DNA of 64,000 nucleotides, from contig CAVVKW010000005.1 in the NCBI GenBank assembly GCA_963749035.1, forward strand, positions 310,001 through 374,000, written 5' to 3'. The notes under the pieces are model-generated. The model did not search any database. It was not told where the DNA came from and worked only from the letters and a program-made list of their open reading frames with translations. Below are positions 42,033 to 51,290 of this stretch, one piece after another (positions within the stretch are counted from its first letter, which is position 1; each line of letters starts with the position of its first letter). The translations under genes were made by a program, and so were the position numbers. The DNA is from CAVVKW01 sp963749035 (lineage in GTDB: Bacteria; Verrucomicrobiota; Verrucomicrobiia; Chthoniobacterales; JAATET01).

Positions 42033-42367
42033 CTCGGCGCAAAAGCGGGCCGACGAGTCGTTTCAACGGGGGCCGCAGGTGGAGTGCCGGAAAATGACGC
42101 GGCCCGAAAGAGATGCTGGCCACCGAATCGAGTGATCCGATGGCCAGCTGTTCCCCCCAGAACAAGAGCGACAGTATCACCGAAGATTTGGGGCGCAAGC
42201 GAAGAATTCAAGGTTTTTGCCGAAAGTTGTAACCCTCTCCAATTCAGCCGCGACGAAGTCCCGGTGGACGTTCGTCCGCCGTTTGGAGAGTCCGCGAGAC
42301 GGGTTTCCCAAGCGGTCGAAAATCGGAGAGAATTGGGAGAAGTCGTGATTGCCTCGAGTTCCCCCTA
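42033..42367. other. 335-bp region with no supported gene
   Basis: Short frames exist on both strands (for example 42084-42368 plus and 42244-42426 minus), but they lack family features, signal peptides or ribosome sites. No strong hairpin with a T-run was seen. It probably holds the 3' end of the upstream transcript and the promoter of the helicase gene. Confidence 0.5.
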
Positions 42368-44671
42368 ATGCCCGCCCCCCCGTTCAGCGTCTCGGTCCGT
42401 GAGTTTGTCGACTTTGCCCATCGCACGGGCGATCTCGGGGGTGACGGGCGGATCCTTTCGAGTAGCCGGGCGGTGGAGGGGACGCGGGGGCACCGGAAAC
42501 TTCAGGGGTCCCGGGGTGACGACTACCGGGCGGAGGTCGGGGTCGAGCGGACCTTCGAGCGCGACGGCGTGAGCCTGCGCGTCGTCGGGCGAATCGACGG
42601 CTTGATCGACGCGACGGTTCCGCCGCTCGTCGAAGAAATCAAAACGGTGGACGCTGGCTGGTCGGGTCGGGCCGACGTTCTGCATCTCGCCCAGCTTCGG
42701 ATTTACGCGGCGATTCTGGCGGAGCAGAACGACTGGTCGCAGGTCGAGGCGCGGCTCACCTACTACGACCTCGACACCGAGCGGGAGTCGCCCTTTGCCG
42801 AGGTGGAGGCGGCGGAAACTCTCGCGAGTTTTTTGGAAGCGACGTTGGAACGGTGGTTCGAGTGGTTGATCCCCCGCGAGGCGTGGCGGGCGGAGCGGAA
42901 CGCGAGCGTCGAGGCGATGGAGTTTCCGCTCGGCGGCTTTCGTCCGGGGCAGCGGAAACTGGCGGCCGGGGTGTATCGCACGACTCGCGACGGCGGGAGG
43001 TTGTTTGCCGAGGCACCGACCGGAACGGGGAAGACGCTGGCGACTCTATTTCCGGCGGCGAAGGCGTTGCCGTTGATCGATGGGCAGATCTTTTACGTGA
43101 CCGCCAAAACGCCGGGCCGCCTCGCGGCTCAGGAGGCGCTGGACCATCTGCGCGGCGCCGGCGCGCGGCTGCGCTCGGTGAGCCTGACGGCCAAACGAAA
43201 AATCTGTTTTAACGCCGACGCGAAGACCGGCTGCGATCTCCGCACCTGCCCCTTCGCGCTGGGTTACTACGACCGCTACAAGCCGGCGGTGCGTGAACTA
43301 TTGACGCGCGAGAAGCTCGACCGACCGGCCATCGAGAAGGTGGCTCGCGAGCACAACGTCTGTCCGTTCGAGCTTTCGCTCGACGCTTCGAATTGGACGG
43401 ACGTCGTCATCGGCGACTTCAACTACGTCTTCGATCCGACGGCGCGGCTGCAGCGGCACTTCGAGAACGCGGATCAGCGGCACGTGGTGTTGGTCGATGA
43501 GGCGCACAATCTGGTGGATCGCAGTCGCGAAATGCACTCGGCTTCCCTGGCCGTGGGGGACCTCGACTTGCGGGGTCGTCCGAAAATGACCGGCACCGGT
43601 GCGCGTCGCGCGACCGCGGCGTTTCGCGAGGCGGCCAAGGCTCTCGAGGTGACGCTTGCTGCCACGGGAGAATCGGTGGTGCCCGCGCGCGAGTATCACG
43701 ACGGTGCGACCGCGACGGCCGAGCGACCGGACGATCTGATCGCCGTCCTGAAGGAAAGCGGCGGGGCGGTCGAGCGGTTTCTGATCGAGCAGCCGGACGG
43801 CGTGGACCTTTCGCCGTGGCTCGAGCCGTATTTTGCGATTCGCACGTTTCTCCGGGCAGCGGATGGCTTCGACGAGGCGTGCCGGACAATCCGGAGTCCG
43901 CGGGAGCAGCGGGTGACGCTCTTTTGCGCGGACGCGGCACCACGGCTGAAACTGGTCTTGGCGGGGCTGCGGGCGGCGGTGTTTTTTTCCGCGACGCTGT
44001 CTCCGGAGAATTATTTTCGTGAGCTGCTCGGCGGCGCGGAGGACGACGCGTGGGTGGCGCTCGACTCGCCCTTCGACGGGACGCGGATGCCGGTGACGGT
44101 GCGCGCGCACGACGTGACCTTTCGCGGGCGGGCGGCGTCGCTGGACGCGGTGGCGCGCGACGTGGTAGCGCACGTGGCGGCAAAGCCGGGGAATCATTTG
44201 GTCTTCGTGCCGTCGTTCGCCTACCTCGGCGAACTGGCCGGGCGGCTGGAGGACGCCGGACTCTTCGTGGTCGAACAGGAGAGCGCGATGAACGAGGAGG
44301 CGAGGGACGCGTTCCTGGCGCACTTTGCGGAGGCCGGGAAAATGGTCGGAGTCGCCGTGCTCGGTGGGGTGTTTTCCGAGGGGATTGATTTGCCGGGCGA
44401 TCGGGTGGTGGGCGTGACGGTGATCGGGATCGGCCTGCCGCGACTTTGCGTGGAGCGCGACATTTTGCAGCAGCACTTCGAAGCCACGCGGGGGCGGGGG
44501 TTTGATTACGCCTACCGCTTTCCCGGGATGCAGCGGGTGCTGCAGGCGGTGGGGCGGCTGATTCGGTCGGAGACGGACGAGGGGGTGGCGTTGCTGGTGG
44601 ACCGGCGCTTCCGCGAGGCGCGGACTCGAGTTCTGCTGCCGAAGTGGTGGCGGGTCGGGGTCGGGGAGTGA
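42368..44671 (+). CDS. PD-(D/E)XK nuclease fused to DinG/XPD-like helicase
   Basis: A 767-aa protein. Residues 1-170 carry a PD-(D/E)XK-type nuclease core (VVGRIDGLID ... PLVEEIKTV, then LAQLRIYAAIL). The rest is a superfamily 2 iron-sulfur helicase: Walker A EAPTGTGKTLA (about 213), four cysteines around KICFNADAKTGCDLRTCPF and NVCPFELS that would hold a [4Fe-4S] cluster, the DEAH box in VVLVDEAHNLVDRS, FFSATLSPENYF, VFVPSFAYL and the motif VI region GMQRVLQAVGRLIRS. It is likely a 5'-3' DNA repair or recombination helicase with a nuclease head. It lies 43 bp upstream of ileS. Confidence 0.85.
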   Translation: MPAPPFSVSVREFVDFAHRTGDLGGDGRILSSSRAVEGTRGHRKLQGSRGDDYRAEVGVERTFERDGVSLRVVGRIDGLIDATVPPLVEEIKTVDAGWSGRADVLHLAQLRIYAAILAEQNDWSQVEARLTYYDLDTERESPFAEVEAAETLASFLEATLERWFEWLIPREAWRAERNASVEAMEFPLGGFRPGQRKLAAGVYRTTRDGGRLFAEAPTGTGKTLATLFPAAKALPLIDGQIFYVTAKTPGRLAAQEALDHLRGAGARLRSVSLTAKRKICFNADAKTGCDLRTCPFALGYYDRYKPAVRELLTREKLDRPAIEKVAREHNVCPFELSLDASNWTDVVIGDFNYVFDPTARLQRHFENADQRHVVLVDEAHNLVDRSREMHSASLAVGDLDLRGRPKMTGTGARRATAAFREAAKALEVTLAATGESVVPAREYHDGATATAERPDDLIAVLKESGGAVERFLIEQPDGVDLSPWLEPYFAIRTFLRAADGFDEACRTIRSPREQRVTLFCADAAPRLKLVLAGLRAAVFFSATLSPENYFRELLGGAEDDAWVALDSPFDGTRMPVTVRAHDVTFRGRAASLDAVARDVVAHVAAKPGNHLVFVPSFAYLGELAGRLEDAGLFVVEQESAMNEEARDAFLAHFAEAGKMVGVAVLGGVFSEGIDLPGDRVVGVTVIGIGLPRLCVERDILQQHFEATRGRGFDYAYRFPGMQRVLQAVGRLIRSETDEGVALLVDRRFREARTRVLLPKWWRVGVGE

Positions 44672-44714
44672 ATTGACCCCGTGGCGGACGGGTGTTACAC
44701 CACCGCGCTTCCCA

Positions 44715-47414
44715 ATGAGCGAATACAAGGACACGCTGAACCTGCCGCAGACCGATTTTCCGATGAAAGCGGGGCTGACGCAGCGCGAACCCGAGCGGCT
44801 GGCAGCGTGGGAGAAGGATGGGCTCTACCAAAAGATCCAGACGGCTCGAGCTGACGCGGAGCTCTTTGTCCTGCACGACGGTCCGCCCTTCGCGAACGGC
44901 GACGTCCACATGGGCACGGCGCTGAACAAAGTTCTCAAGGATTTCATCGTCAAATCGCGGACGATGCTCGGCTTTCGCGCGCCCTACATCCCGGGCTGGG
45001 ACTGTCACGGGCTGCCGATCGAATTCAAGGTCGTGCGCGAGAGCGCGGGGCTCTCGCCGTTGGAAGTAAGGGAGCGTTCGGAGGCCTACGCGCGAAAGTT
45101 CATCGACGTGCAGCGGGCGCAATTTCGCCGGCTTGGCGTGCTCGGCGATTGGGAGAATCCTTATCTGACGCTCGATCCGGCTTACGAGGCGGCGATCATT
45201 CGGTCGTTTGGCCGCTTCGTGGAGCAGGGACTCGTTTACCAGAGCAAGAAGCCGGTGCTGTGGAGCACGGGCGCGCAGACGGCGCTGGCCGAGGCGGAGG
45301 TCGAATACGCGGTGCGGAAGGATCCGGCGATCTACGTGGGGTTTGAAGTGCTGGACGGGCCGGGCGACCTCGCGGGGGCGCAGATCGTGATCTGGACGAC
45401 GACGCCGTGGACGTTGCCGGCGAACGTGGCTATCGCGGTGGACCCGCGGGCGGAATACGTGGTCGGTGACTTTGGTGATCGGCGGCTCGTCATCGCGCGC
45501 GATCGGGTCGAGGCGTTCGGCGAGGAATCGGGGCTCACGTTGGGCCAGGAGCTTGCTGTTCTGAAGGGCGAAGATCTGGCAGGTCTGGTGGCGAAGCATC
45601 CGTTTTTGAATCGCGAGTCGCGCGTGATCACGGCGGACTTCGTGACGATGGAAACCGGAACGGGCGCGGTGCACATCGCGCCGGGTCACGGTAAGGACGA
45701 TTACATTGCCGGTCAGCAGAACGGACTGCCGGTGCTCTCGCCGGTGGACGATCACGGAAAGCTGACCGACGAGTGCGGCGTGGCGGCGTGGGCGGGGAAA
45801 TACGTTTTCGACGCGAACGCCGAGATCGTCGAGTTCCTGCGCGAGCGCGGGGTGCTGCTGGGCGAACGCGAATACTCGCACGACTACCCGCATTGCTGGC
45901 GGTCGAAAACGCCGATCGTTTTCCGCGCGGTGGAACAGTTTTTCATTCGCGTCGACGAACTCCGCGCTCCGGCACTGGCGGCGATCGATCAGACGCAGTG
46001 GCACCCGGCGTGGGGGCGGAACCGAATCGCCGGGACCGTCGAAGCGCGGCCGGATTGGTGCATCTCGCGTCAGCGGACCTGGGGCGTGCCGCTTCCCGCA
46101 TTCTACGACGAGGACGGGAAGGCGATTCTGGATCAGACGGCCATCGGACGCGTGGCGGAGTTGGTGGCCGAACACGGGACGAACCTGTGGTTCGAGCGCG
46201 ACGACGCGTGGTGGGCGGAGGCGGTCGGGATTCCCGCCGGAACGACTCGCCGGAACGACACCCTCGACGTGTGGATCGACTCCGGCGTTTCTCACGAGGC
46301 GGTGCTGCGGACACGGCCCGAGCTGCGTTTCCCGGCGGACGTTTACCTCGAGGCGACCGATCAGCATCGCGGGTGGTTCCAGAGTTCGCTCATGACGTCG
46401 GTCGGGCTGAACGACGGGGCGGCGCCTTACAAGCGGGTGATCACGCACGGGTTCGTCGTCGACAAGGACGGGAAGAAGATCTCGAAGTCGGCGGAATACA
46501 CGAAGCCGACGAACGCCCAGCATTTCGTCGACCAATACGGTGCTGACATTCTGCGGCTGTGGGTGTCGTCGGTTCGTTACACGGACGAAGTGCCCTTCGG
46601 TGAAGAAGTCTTCAAACAGGTCGCGGAACGCTACCGCGGTTTCCGCAACGTTCTGCGCGTGCTGCTGGGGAATTTCGACGCGGACCAAGCGCGGGTCGGA
46701 TCGGAGTTGGTTGGCGGAACGACCATCGACCACTGGATGCTGAGTCGCTTGCAGCGGCTGATCGCGGCGTGCCGGAGCGGATACGAGGCGGACGATTTCC
46801 GCGCGGTGTTTGAAGCGCTGAATCAATTTGCGGCCGTCGATTTGAGCGCCGTTTACGTGGACATCACGAAGGACCGTTTGTATTGCGATGCGGTCGATTC
46901 GCCGCGTCGTCGGGCGACTCAGGCGGTCATGGCGACGTGCTTCGACGCGGTCGTCCGGCTGCTGGCGCCGATCCTGGCCTACACGGCGGACGAGGCGTGG
47001 GAGTTCGCGGGTCATTCCGGAAGCGTGCATTTGCAGACCTTTCCGGAGGTCGTGCCGGAGCTGATCGACGAAGCGGTCGAGGAGCGGGTCGCCGAATGGC
47101 TCGAACTCCGTGTCCTGCTCAACACCGACGCCATCGAGCCGGCGCGGCGCGAGAAGGTGATCAAGAAATCGGTCCAGGCGGTCGCGACGCTGACGGTGCC
47201 GGCGGAAACGTTGGCTCGACTCGAGCCCGCGACGGCTGAGCTGGAAGAATTTTTCATCGTCGCGGAGCTTTGCCTTGCGACGGGCGACGGCGATGCGAAG
47301 GCGAGCGTGGCGCGGTCATCCCACGCCGGGTGCGCACGCTGTTGGCGGGCGGTTCCGGCGACGGGTGGCGCGGCGGGTGATCTTTGCGAACGCTGCGCGG
47401 AGGCCGTGCGATGA
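44715..47414 (+). CDS. ileS: Isoleucyl-tRNA synthetase
   Basis: An 899-aa class I aminoacyl-tRNA synthetase charging tRNA-Ile. The HIGH motif appears as DVHMGTALNKVLKDF (about 65). The CP1 editing domain includes WTTTPWTLPANVAIAV and TGTGAVHIAPGHGKDDY. The catalytic core has WCISRQRTWGVPLP, WIDSGVSHEAVL and the KMSKS motif as GKKISKSAEYTKP. The C-terminal zinc finger is CARCWRAVPATG...LCERC. The start at MSEYKDTLNLPQTDFPMKAGL is typical. Its stop overlaps the lspA start (ATGA). Confidence 0.96.
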   Translation: MSEYKDTLNLPQTDFPMKAGLTQREPERLAAWEKDGLYQKIQTARADAELFVLHDGPPFANGDVHMGTALNKVLKDFIVKSRTMLGFRAPYIPGWDCHGLPIEFKVVRESAGLSPLEVRERSEAYARKFIDVQRAQFRRLGVLGDWENPYLTLDPAYEAAIIRSFGRFVEQGLVYQSKKPVLWSTGAQTALAEAEVEYAVRKDPAIYVGFEVLDGPGDLAGAQIVIWTTTPWTLPANVAIAVDPRAEYVVGDFGDRRLVIARDRVEAFGEESGLTLGQELAVLKGEDLAGLVAKHPFLNRESRVITADFVTMETGTGAVHIAPGHGKDDYIAGQQNGLPVLSPVDDHGKLTDECGVAAWAGKYVFDANAEIVEFLRERGVLLGEREYSHDYPHCWRSKTPIVFRAVEQFFIRVDELRAPALAAIDQTQWHPAWGRNRIAGTVEARPDWCISRQRTWGVPLPAFYDEDGKAILDQTAIGRVAELVAEHGTNLWFERDDAWWAEAVGIPAGTTRRNDTLDVWIDSGVSHEAVLRTRPELRFPADVYLEATDQHRGWFQSSLMTSVGLNDGAAPYKRVITHGFVVDKDGKKISKSAEYTKPTNAQHFVDQYGADILRLWVSSVRYTDEVPFGEEVFKQVAERYRGFRNVLRVLLGNFDADQARVGSELVGGTTIDHWMLSRLQRLIAACRSGYEADDFRAVFEALNQFAAVDLSAVYVDITKDRLYCDAVDSPRRRATQAVMATCFDAVVRLLAPILAYTADEAWEFAGHSGSVHLQTFPEVVPELIDEAVEERVAEWLELRVLLNTDAIEPARREKVIKKSVQAVATLTVPAETLARLEPATAELEEFFIVAELCLATGDGDAKASVARSSHAGCARCWRAVPATGGAAGDLCERCAEAVR

Positions 47415-47890
47415 TCCGGCTGCTCCTCCTGATCACGCTGCCGCTCTACGTGCTCGACCAGCTCACGAAATGGCTCGTGCTGCGGAACATCTCGACGAAT
47501 GAATTCGTCGAGGTCATCCCGAATATCTTCTGGCTGGTGCAGGTGCACAATACCGGCGCCGCCTTTGGAATGATGAAGGACAACAACGCGTTCTTCATCG
47601 GTCTCTCGCTCGTGGCACTCGTGGCGATGGTGATCTTTTGGAAGCGCGGGGCGTTCGCGGACCGGTGGGTGTCGATTGGTGCGGCGTTATTGGTCAGCGG
47701 AATCCTGGGGAATCTGACGGATCGATTGATCCACGGTCACGTCATCGATTTTCTGATGTTCGATCTTCACGTGCCGTTCGCGAGTCCGTGGCCGTCTTTT
47801 AACGTTGCGGACTCCTGTATCTCGGTGGCCGCGGTAATCTTCGTGGTGAGATCGATCTTTGAGCCGAAGCGGGAGGTTTCCGCCAAATAG
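47411..47890 (+). CDS. lspA: Lipoprotein signal peptidase (signal peptidase II)
   Basis: A 159-aa inner-membrane aspartyl protease with four helices that cuts the signal peptide from diacylated prolipoproteins. Family blocks: VLDQLTKWLV near the start, VHNTGAAFGM, GILGNLTDRLIHGHVIDF with the first catalytic Asp, and FNVADSCISVAAV with the second. It is coupled to ileS by a 4-bp overlap, an arrangement found in many bacteria. Several predicted lipoproteins in this window would be its substrates. Confidence 0.95.
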   Translation: MIRLLLLITLPLYVLDQLTKWLVLRNISTNEFVEVIPNIFWLVQVHNTGAAFGMMKDNNAFFIGLSLVALVAMVIFWKRGAFADRWVSIGAALLVSGILGNLTDRLIHGHVIDFLMFDLHVPFASPWPSFNVADSCISVAAVIFVVRSIFEPKREVSAK

Positions 47891-47922
47891 ACAGGATTGA
47901 CTGGATTTACAGGATTGCTTCG

Positions 47923-47939
47923 CTGGGATGGAATCCCAG
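47923..47939. repeat. Solitary hairpin with GGA loop, REP-like
   Basis: CTGGGAT-GGA-ATCCCAG: a perfect 7-bp stem with a three-base GGA loop, the same geometry as the hairpins that bound the transposase insert in alaS. It lies in the convergent lspA/48472 gene gap, after an acaggattga/acaggattgc direct repeat. There is no T-run, so a terminator is less likely. Confidence 0.5.
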
Positions 47940-47953
47940 TCCACGGGGTCATA

Positions 47954-48472
47954 CTAATTGCAGAAACATGGGGCGGGAGGTGCCGCGGATTCGACGATAT
48001 CTCGGATGAGCTGGCTCTGCTCGGGCGGACCACCTTTCGACTCGCTGATTTGGACGAGGCGTTCGGCAATAGGATTCAGAACCGGATCGATTTTCTGCCT
48101 ATTCGGTAGTTTTCGAATAATGAGGCGGACGAAGCGGCTGAACGTTTTGTCGAGGCGCCCATTCGAATCGATCAATTGAGGGCCTGATTCACGAAATATG
48201 ACGACCGCTGCCCGGCCGCGGAGCGAGGTTTCGACGCGGTCACGAAGTGCGCGGTTCCCTAAACGCGCGTAGGCGACTGACCTCCGAGAGTCGCGACGGA
48301 TGGATTCCCTGAGCGTGCGGGCAATGATTCGCGTGGCGGCGAGATCGGTGCGCTTGCCGAGGCCTTCGGTCAGTTCCGCTTTGAATTTGCGGACAGACGA
48401 ACGGTCTGCCGCCGTGCAGACCGGCGCGGTGAGGGTGAGGCCAAGCGCGAGAACAGCGGCAAGCGTCTTCAT
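47954..48472 (-). CDS. Small exported protein of unknown function
   Basis: A 172-aa protein with a signal peptide (MKTLAAVLALGLTLTAPVCT, then AADRSS). The mature part is basic and helical (KFKAELTEGLGKRTDLAATRI, RTLRESIRRDSRRS, RFVRLIIRKLPNR), and the C terminus ends APPAPCFCN. No family is recognised. It is the last gene of the minus-strand run that starts near alaS, 10 bp after the moeZ-like stop. The long upstream frame to 48649 is antisense-like overlap with that gene and is not used. Confidence 0.65.
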   Translation of the reverse strand: MKTLAAVLALGLTLTAPVCTAADRSSVRKFKAELTEGLGKRTDLAATRIIARTLRESIRRDSRRSVAYARLGNRALRDRVETSLRGRAAVVIFRESGPQLIDSNGRLDKTFSRFVRLIIRKLPNRQKIDPVLNPIAERLVQISESKGGPPEQSQLIRDIVESAAPPAPCFCN

Positions 48473-48482
48473 GGGCAGATAC

Positions 48483-49670
48483 CTAATACTTCGGCACGGA
48501 GGGATCGACTCGGTCGGACCAGGCGAGGATGCCGCCTTCGACGTTGTGAAGTTTGGCGAAGCCGGCTTCCTGGAGCGCGCGGACGGCGGTCGCGCTGCGT
48601 CCGCCCATTTTGCAATGGACGACGATGTCGTCGGCGGTGTCGAGTTCACTCAGGCGGGCCGGGAGTTCGCCCAGCGGAATGAGTTGGGCACCCGGGATGC
48701 GGGCGACTTCGTATTCGTAGGGCTCGCGGACGTCGAGGAGGACGAAGTCGTCGCCGGCGTCTTGCTTGGCTTTGAGTTCCTCCACCGTGATCTCGGGGAT
48801 CGGCGGTTCGGCTTCCTCGGCTGCGGCGGCCTGCGGAATGCCGCAGAACGTGTCGTAGTCGATGAGTTCGGTGATGGTCGGGTTTTCGCCGCAGACCGGG
48901 CAGGACGGATCCTTGCGCACCTTGAACTCGCGGAATTGCATCTTGAGCGCGTCGAAGTGCAGGAGACGTCCGATGAGCGGCTCGCCGATGCCGACGATCA
49001 GTTTGACGGCTTCGATGGCTTGAATGACGCCGACGATGCCGGGCAGCACGCCGAGGACGCCGCCTTCGGCGCAACTCGGGACCATGCCGGGTGGCGGTGG
49101 CTCCGGGTAGAGGCAGCGGTAGCAAGGGCCACCGAGGTGGGGTGCGAACACGGTGGCCTGACCGTCAAAGCGGAAGATGGAGCCGTAAACGTTGGGCTTT
49201 TTCAGGAAGACGCAGATGTCGTTCGACAGGTAGCGCGTCGGGAAATTGTCGGTGCCGTCGATGACGATGTCGTATCCGGAGACGATCTCCTCGGCGTTTT
49301 CGGCGGTGAAGAAGGTGTCGTGGAGTTCGACCTGGACGTTTGGGTTGGTGTCCTTGATGCGGTCGCGGGCGGAGTTGATCTTCTTTCGACCGACGTCCTT
49401 CGTGCCGTGGAGAATCTGGCGTTGGAGATTGGAATAATCGACGACGTCGCAGTCGACGAGGCCGAGCGTGCCGACGCCGGCGGCGGCAAGGTAAAGGCCG
49501 ATCGGGGAGCCGAGTCCGCCGGTGCCGATGCAGAGGACGCGGGCGGCCTTGAGCTTGCGCTGACCTTCGAGCGTGACCTCGGGCATGATGAGGTGGCGCG
49601 AGTAACGGGCGATTTCGTCGTTGGAGAATTCGATGCCTTCGAGGCGATCGGGGTCGAGGATGCTTTCCAT
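48483..49670 (-). CDS. moeZ: Adenylyltransferase-sulfurtransferase (MoeB/ThiF plus rhodanese)
   Basis: A 395-aa two-domain protein. The E1-like domain (about 1-285) has RYSRHLIMPEVTLEGQRKL, the ATP loop GTGGLGSPIGLYLAAAGVG, the DGTDNFPTRYLSND region, and zinc cysteines in CYRCLYP and CPVCGE. The C-terminal rhodanese domain (about 300-395) has LLDVREPYEYEVARIPGA and the persulfide Cys in VVHCKMGGRS. Such proteins adenylate and thiocarboxylate small sulfur carriers for molybdopterin, thiamine or cysteine synthesis. The partner sulfur carrier is not in this window. The symbol follows the domain order and is tentative. Confidence 0.88.
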   Translation of the reverse strand: MESILDPDRLEGIEFSNDEIARYSRHLIMPEVTLEGQRKLKAARVLCIGTGGLGSPIGLYLAAAGVGTLGLVDCDVVDYSNLQRQILHGTKDVGRKKINSARDRIKDTNPNVQVELHDTFFTAENAEEIVSGYDIVIDGTDNFPTRYLSNDICVFLKKPNVYGSIFRFDGQATVFAPHLGGPCYRCLYPEPPPPGMVPSCAEGGVLGVLPGIVGVIQAIEAVKLIVGIGEPLIGRLLHFDALKMQFREFKVRKDPSCPVCGENPTITELIDYDTFCGIPQAAAAEEAEPPIPEITVEELKAKQDAGDDFVLLDVREPYEYEVARIPGAQLIPLGELPARLSELDTADDIVVHCKMGGRSATAVRALQEAGFAKLHNVEGGILAWSDRVDPSVPKY

Positions 49671-49737
49671 GGCTGGTTCGTTTGCGAGGCAGGGACGGTA
49701 GTGGGGGCCGGGGCGGGATGCAAGCGGGCGGGTGGGC

Positions 49738-50442
49738 TTATGACACGGGGGCTGACCGCGGGTCGGCCAGGAGCCGGGAGACAGTGGCCGCAATCTCGAC
49801 GGCGCCCGGGGAGTCGGCGTGCACGCAGATCGTGCGGGGGCCGGGCTGGCCTTCGCTGAGCCAGCCGCGGACGCGACGGGTGATCTCGTCGAGGTCGTGA
49901 GTGAGATCGCCCGGCTGACCGCGGGGAATCAGGGTTCCCGCCGGGGTGTAGCCGCGCTCGGTAAAATATTCGTCCCACGCGGCGATCCCGAGGTTGCGAG
50001 CGAGATGGGAAACGCGACCGGACGCGAGGGCGAAAATTTTCACTCTTGGGAATTGGTCTCGGACGACTTCGCAATACCGCTGGGCGAGGGAGTCGTCGCG
50101 TTCGACGGCGTGATAGAGCGAGCCGTGGAGTTTGACGTGGTGGAGCGGGAGGTCGTGGGGTTCGGCGGCGGCGACCAATCGCTGAATTTGTTCGATGAGG
50201 AGGGCTTCGAGGTTGGTCGGCGTGATGGCGACCGTGCCGCGACCGAATTCGCCCGGGATGCCAGGGTGCGCGCCGAGGCGGACTTCGTTGGCTTTTGCCA
50301 GCGAGACGGCGAGGTCCATGGACTCGGGGGTTCCGGCGTGCCCGCCGCAGGCGACGTTGGCGGCTCCGACGTGGGCCATCAGGGCGCGGGTGAGCTCGGG
50401 TGGCTCGCCTTCGCCAAGGTCCGCGTTGAGAATCCACTTCAT
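49738..50442 (-). CDS. pxpA: 5-oxoprolinase subunit A
   Basis: A 234-aa cytoplasmic protein of the LamB/YcsF family (NADLGEG at the start, NVACGGHAGTPESM, VRLGAHPGIPGEFGRG, HVKLHGSLYHAV, SFDEYF-like WDEYFTERGYTPAGTLIPRG, CVHADSPGAV). With PxpB and PxpC it forms the ATP-dependent enzyme that opens 5-oxoproline (pyroglutamate) to glutamate. It overlaps pxpC by 4 bp. Confidence 0.93.
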   Translation of the reverse strand: MKWILNADLGEGEPPELTRALMAHVGAANVACGGHAGTPESMDLAVSLAKANEVRLGAHPGIPGEFGRGTVAITPTNLEALLIEQIQRLVAAAEPHDLPLHHVKLHGSLYHAVERDDSLAQRYCEVVRDQFPRVKIFALASGRVSHLARNLGIAAWDEYFTERGYTPAGTLIPRGQPGDLTHDLDEITRRVRGWLSEGQPGPRTICVHADSPGAVEIAATVSRLLADPRSAPVS

Positions 50443-51290
50443 TCCGTGAATCGGATCGATGGGCCGTGGGGGGCGCATTGGGTCAGCCAATCGAGCGAGT
50501 CGGCGTCCACGAGCGCAATCTTCGGATAACCGCCGACGGTGGGACCGTCGCGGAGGGTGACGATGGGTTGCCCGCCGGGCGGGATTTGGATCGAGCCGAC
50601 GAGGACGGGTTCGGAAGTCATTTCCCGCCGTGGGGCCGCGAGGGTGGCACCTTCCAGTCGGTAGCCGACGCGGTCGCTGCGGGAGGATACGGTCCACTCC
50701 GTTTCAAAGAGTTGCCGCCGGGCGTCGTCCGTGAACCAATCCCACTGGGGGCCGGGCCAAATTTTGAGGGGAGGTGGATTGTCGTAAACGCGGCGGTCCT
50801 CCCACCAAGCCCACGCGCCTGCGGTGTGCGCGTCGTCCGGTGCCGGGCGAGCGGTCGAGAACGTGTCGTCGGAACGAACGGCTCGTCCGATGCTCGATCG
50901 GGGATCGACGCTGGCACTGCCGAAGAAGGTCGGCACGTCGAGGCCGCCGCTGACGGCGAGATAGCTCCAGACGCCGGCGCGGGTGCCCCGCCATTTGATG
51001 TGGTCGCCGGCAACGAGATCGGTAGCGTGCCAGGACTCGACGTCGGTCCCGGCATTCGCTCCGGTGATCGCGACGCGGCAGGCGGACAGGATTTTGACGT
51101 CCGCGCCGTGGAGCAAAAATTCGAGCACCGGTGCGTCCTCGGGATTCCCGACGAGTTGGTTGGCCCACCTGGCGGCGTGGCGGTCCATGGTGCCGCCGGG
51201 GGGAACGCCGAATCGCTTCCAGCCGGTGCGTCCGAGATCCTGAACGGAGCATCCCATGCCGGGATCGATGACTTGGAGAACGGCGGTCAT
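50439..51290 (-). CDS. pxpC: 5-oxoprolinase subunit C
   Basis: A 283-aa protein of the biotin-dependent carboxyltransferase/KipA family: VIDPGMGCSVQDLGRTGWKRFGVPPGG, MDRHAARWANQLVGNP, LEFLLHGADVKIL, YLAVSGGLDVPTFFGSAS and the closing TSEPVLVGSIQIPPGGQPIVTLRDGPTVGGYP. With PxpB it phosphorylates and processes the 5-oxoproline ring. Four-base overlaps on both sides couple it to pxpB and pxpA. Confidence 0.93.
   Translation of the reverse strand: MTAVLQVIDPGMGCSVQDLGRTGWKRFGVPPGGTMDRHAARWANQLVGNPEDAPVLEFLLHGADVKILSACRVAITGANAGTDVESWHATDLVAGDHIKWRGTRAGVWSYLAVSGGLDVPTFFGSASVDPRSSIGRAVRSDDTFSTARPAPDDAHTAGAWAWWEDRRVYDNPPPLKIWPGPQWDWFTDDARRQLFETEWTVSSRSDRVGYRLEGATLAAPRREMTSEPVLVGSIQIPPGGQPIVTLRDGPTVGGYPKIALVDADSLDWLTQCAPHGPSIRFTE

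Noticed and set aside
42084..42368. 94-codon frame before the helicase
   Set aside because: No family features, no ribosome site and no signal peptide; left as an unassigned intergenic region.
43419..47030. 1203-codon open frame on the minus strand
   Set aside because: It is entirely antisense to the helicase and ileS genes, extremely Arg/Pro-rich and without motifs. High GC keeps stops rare in antisense frames.
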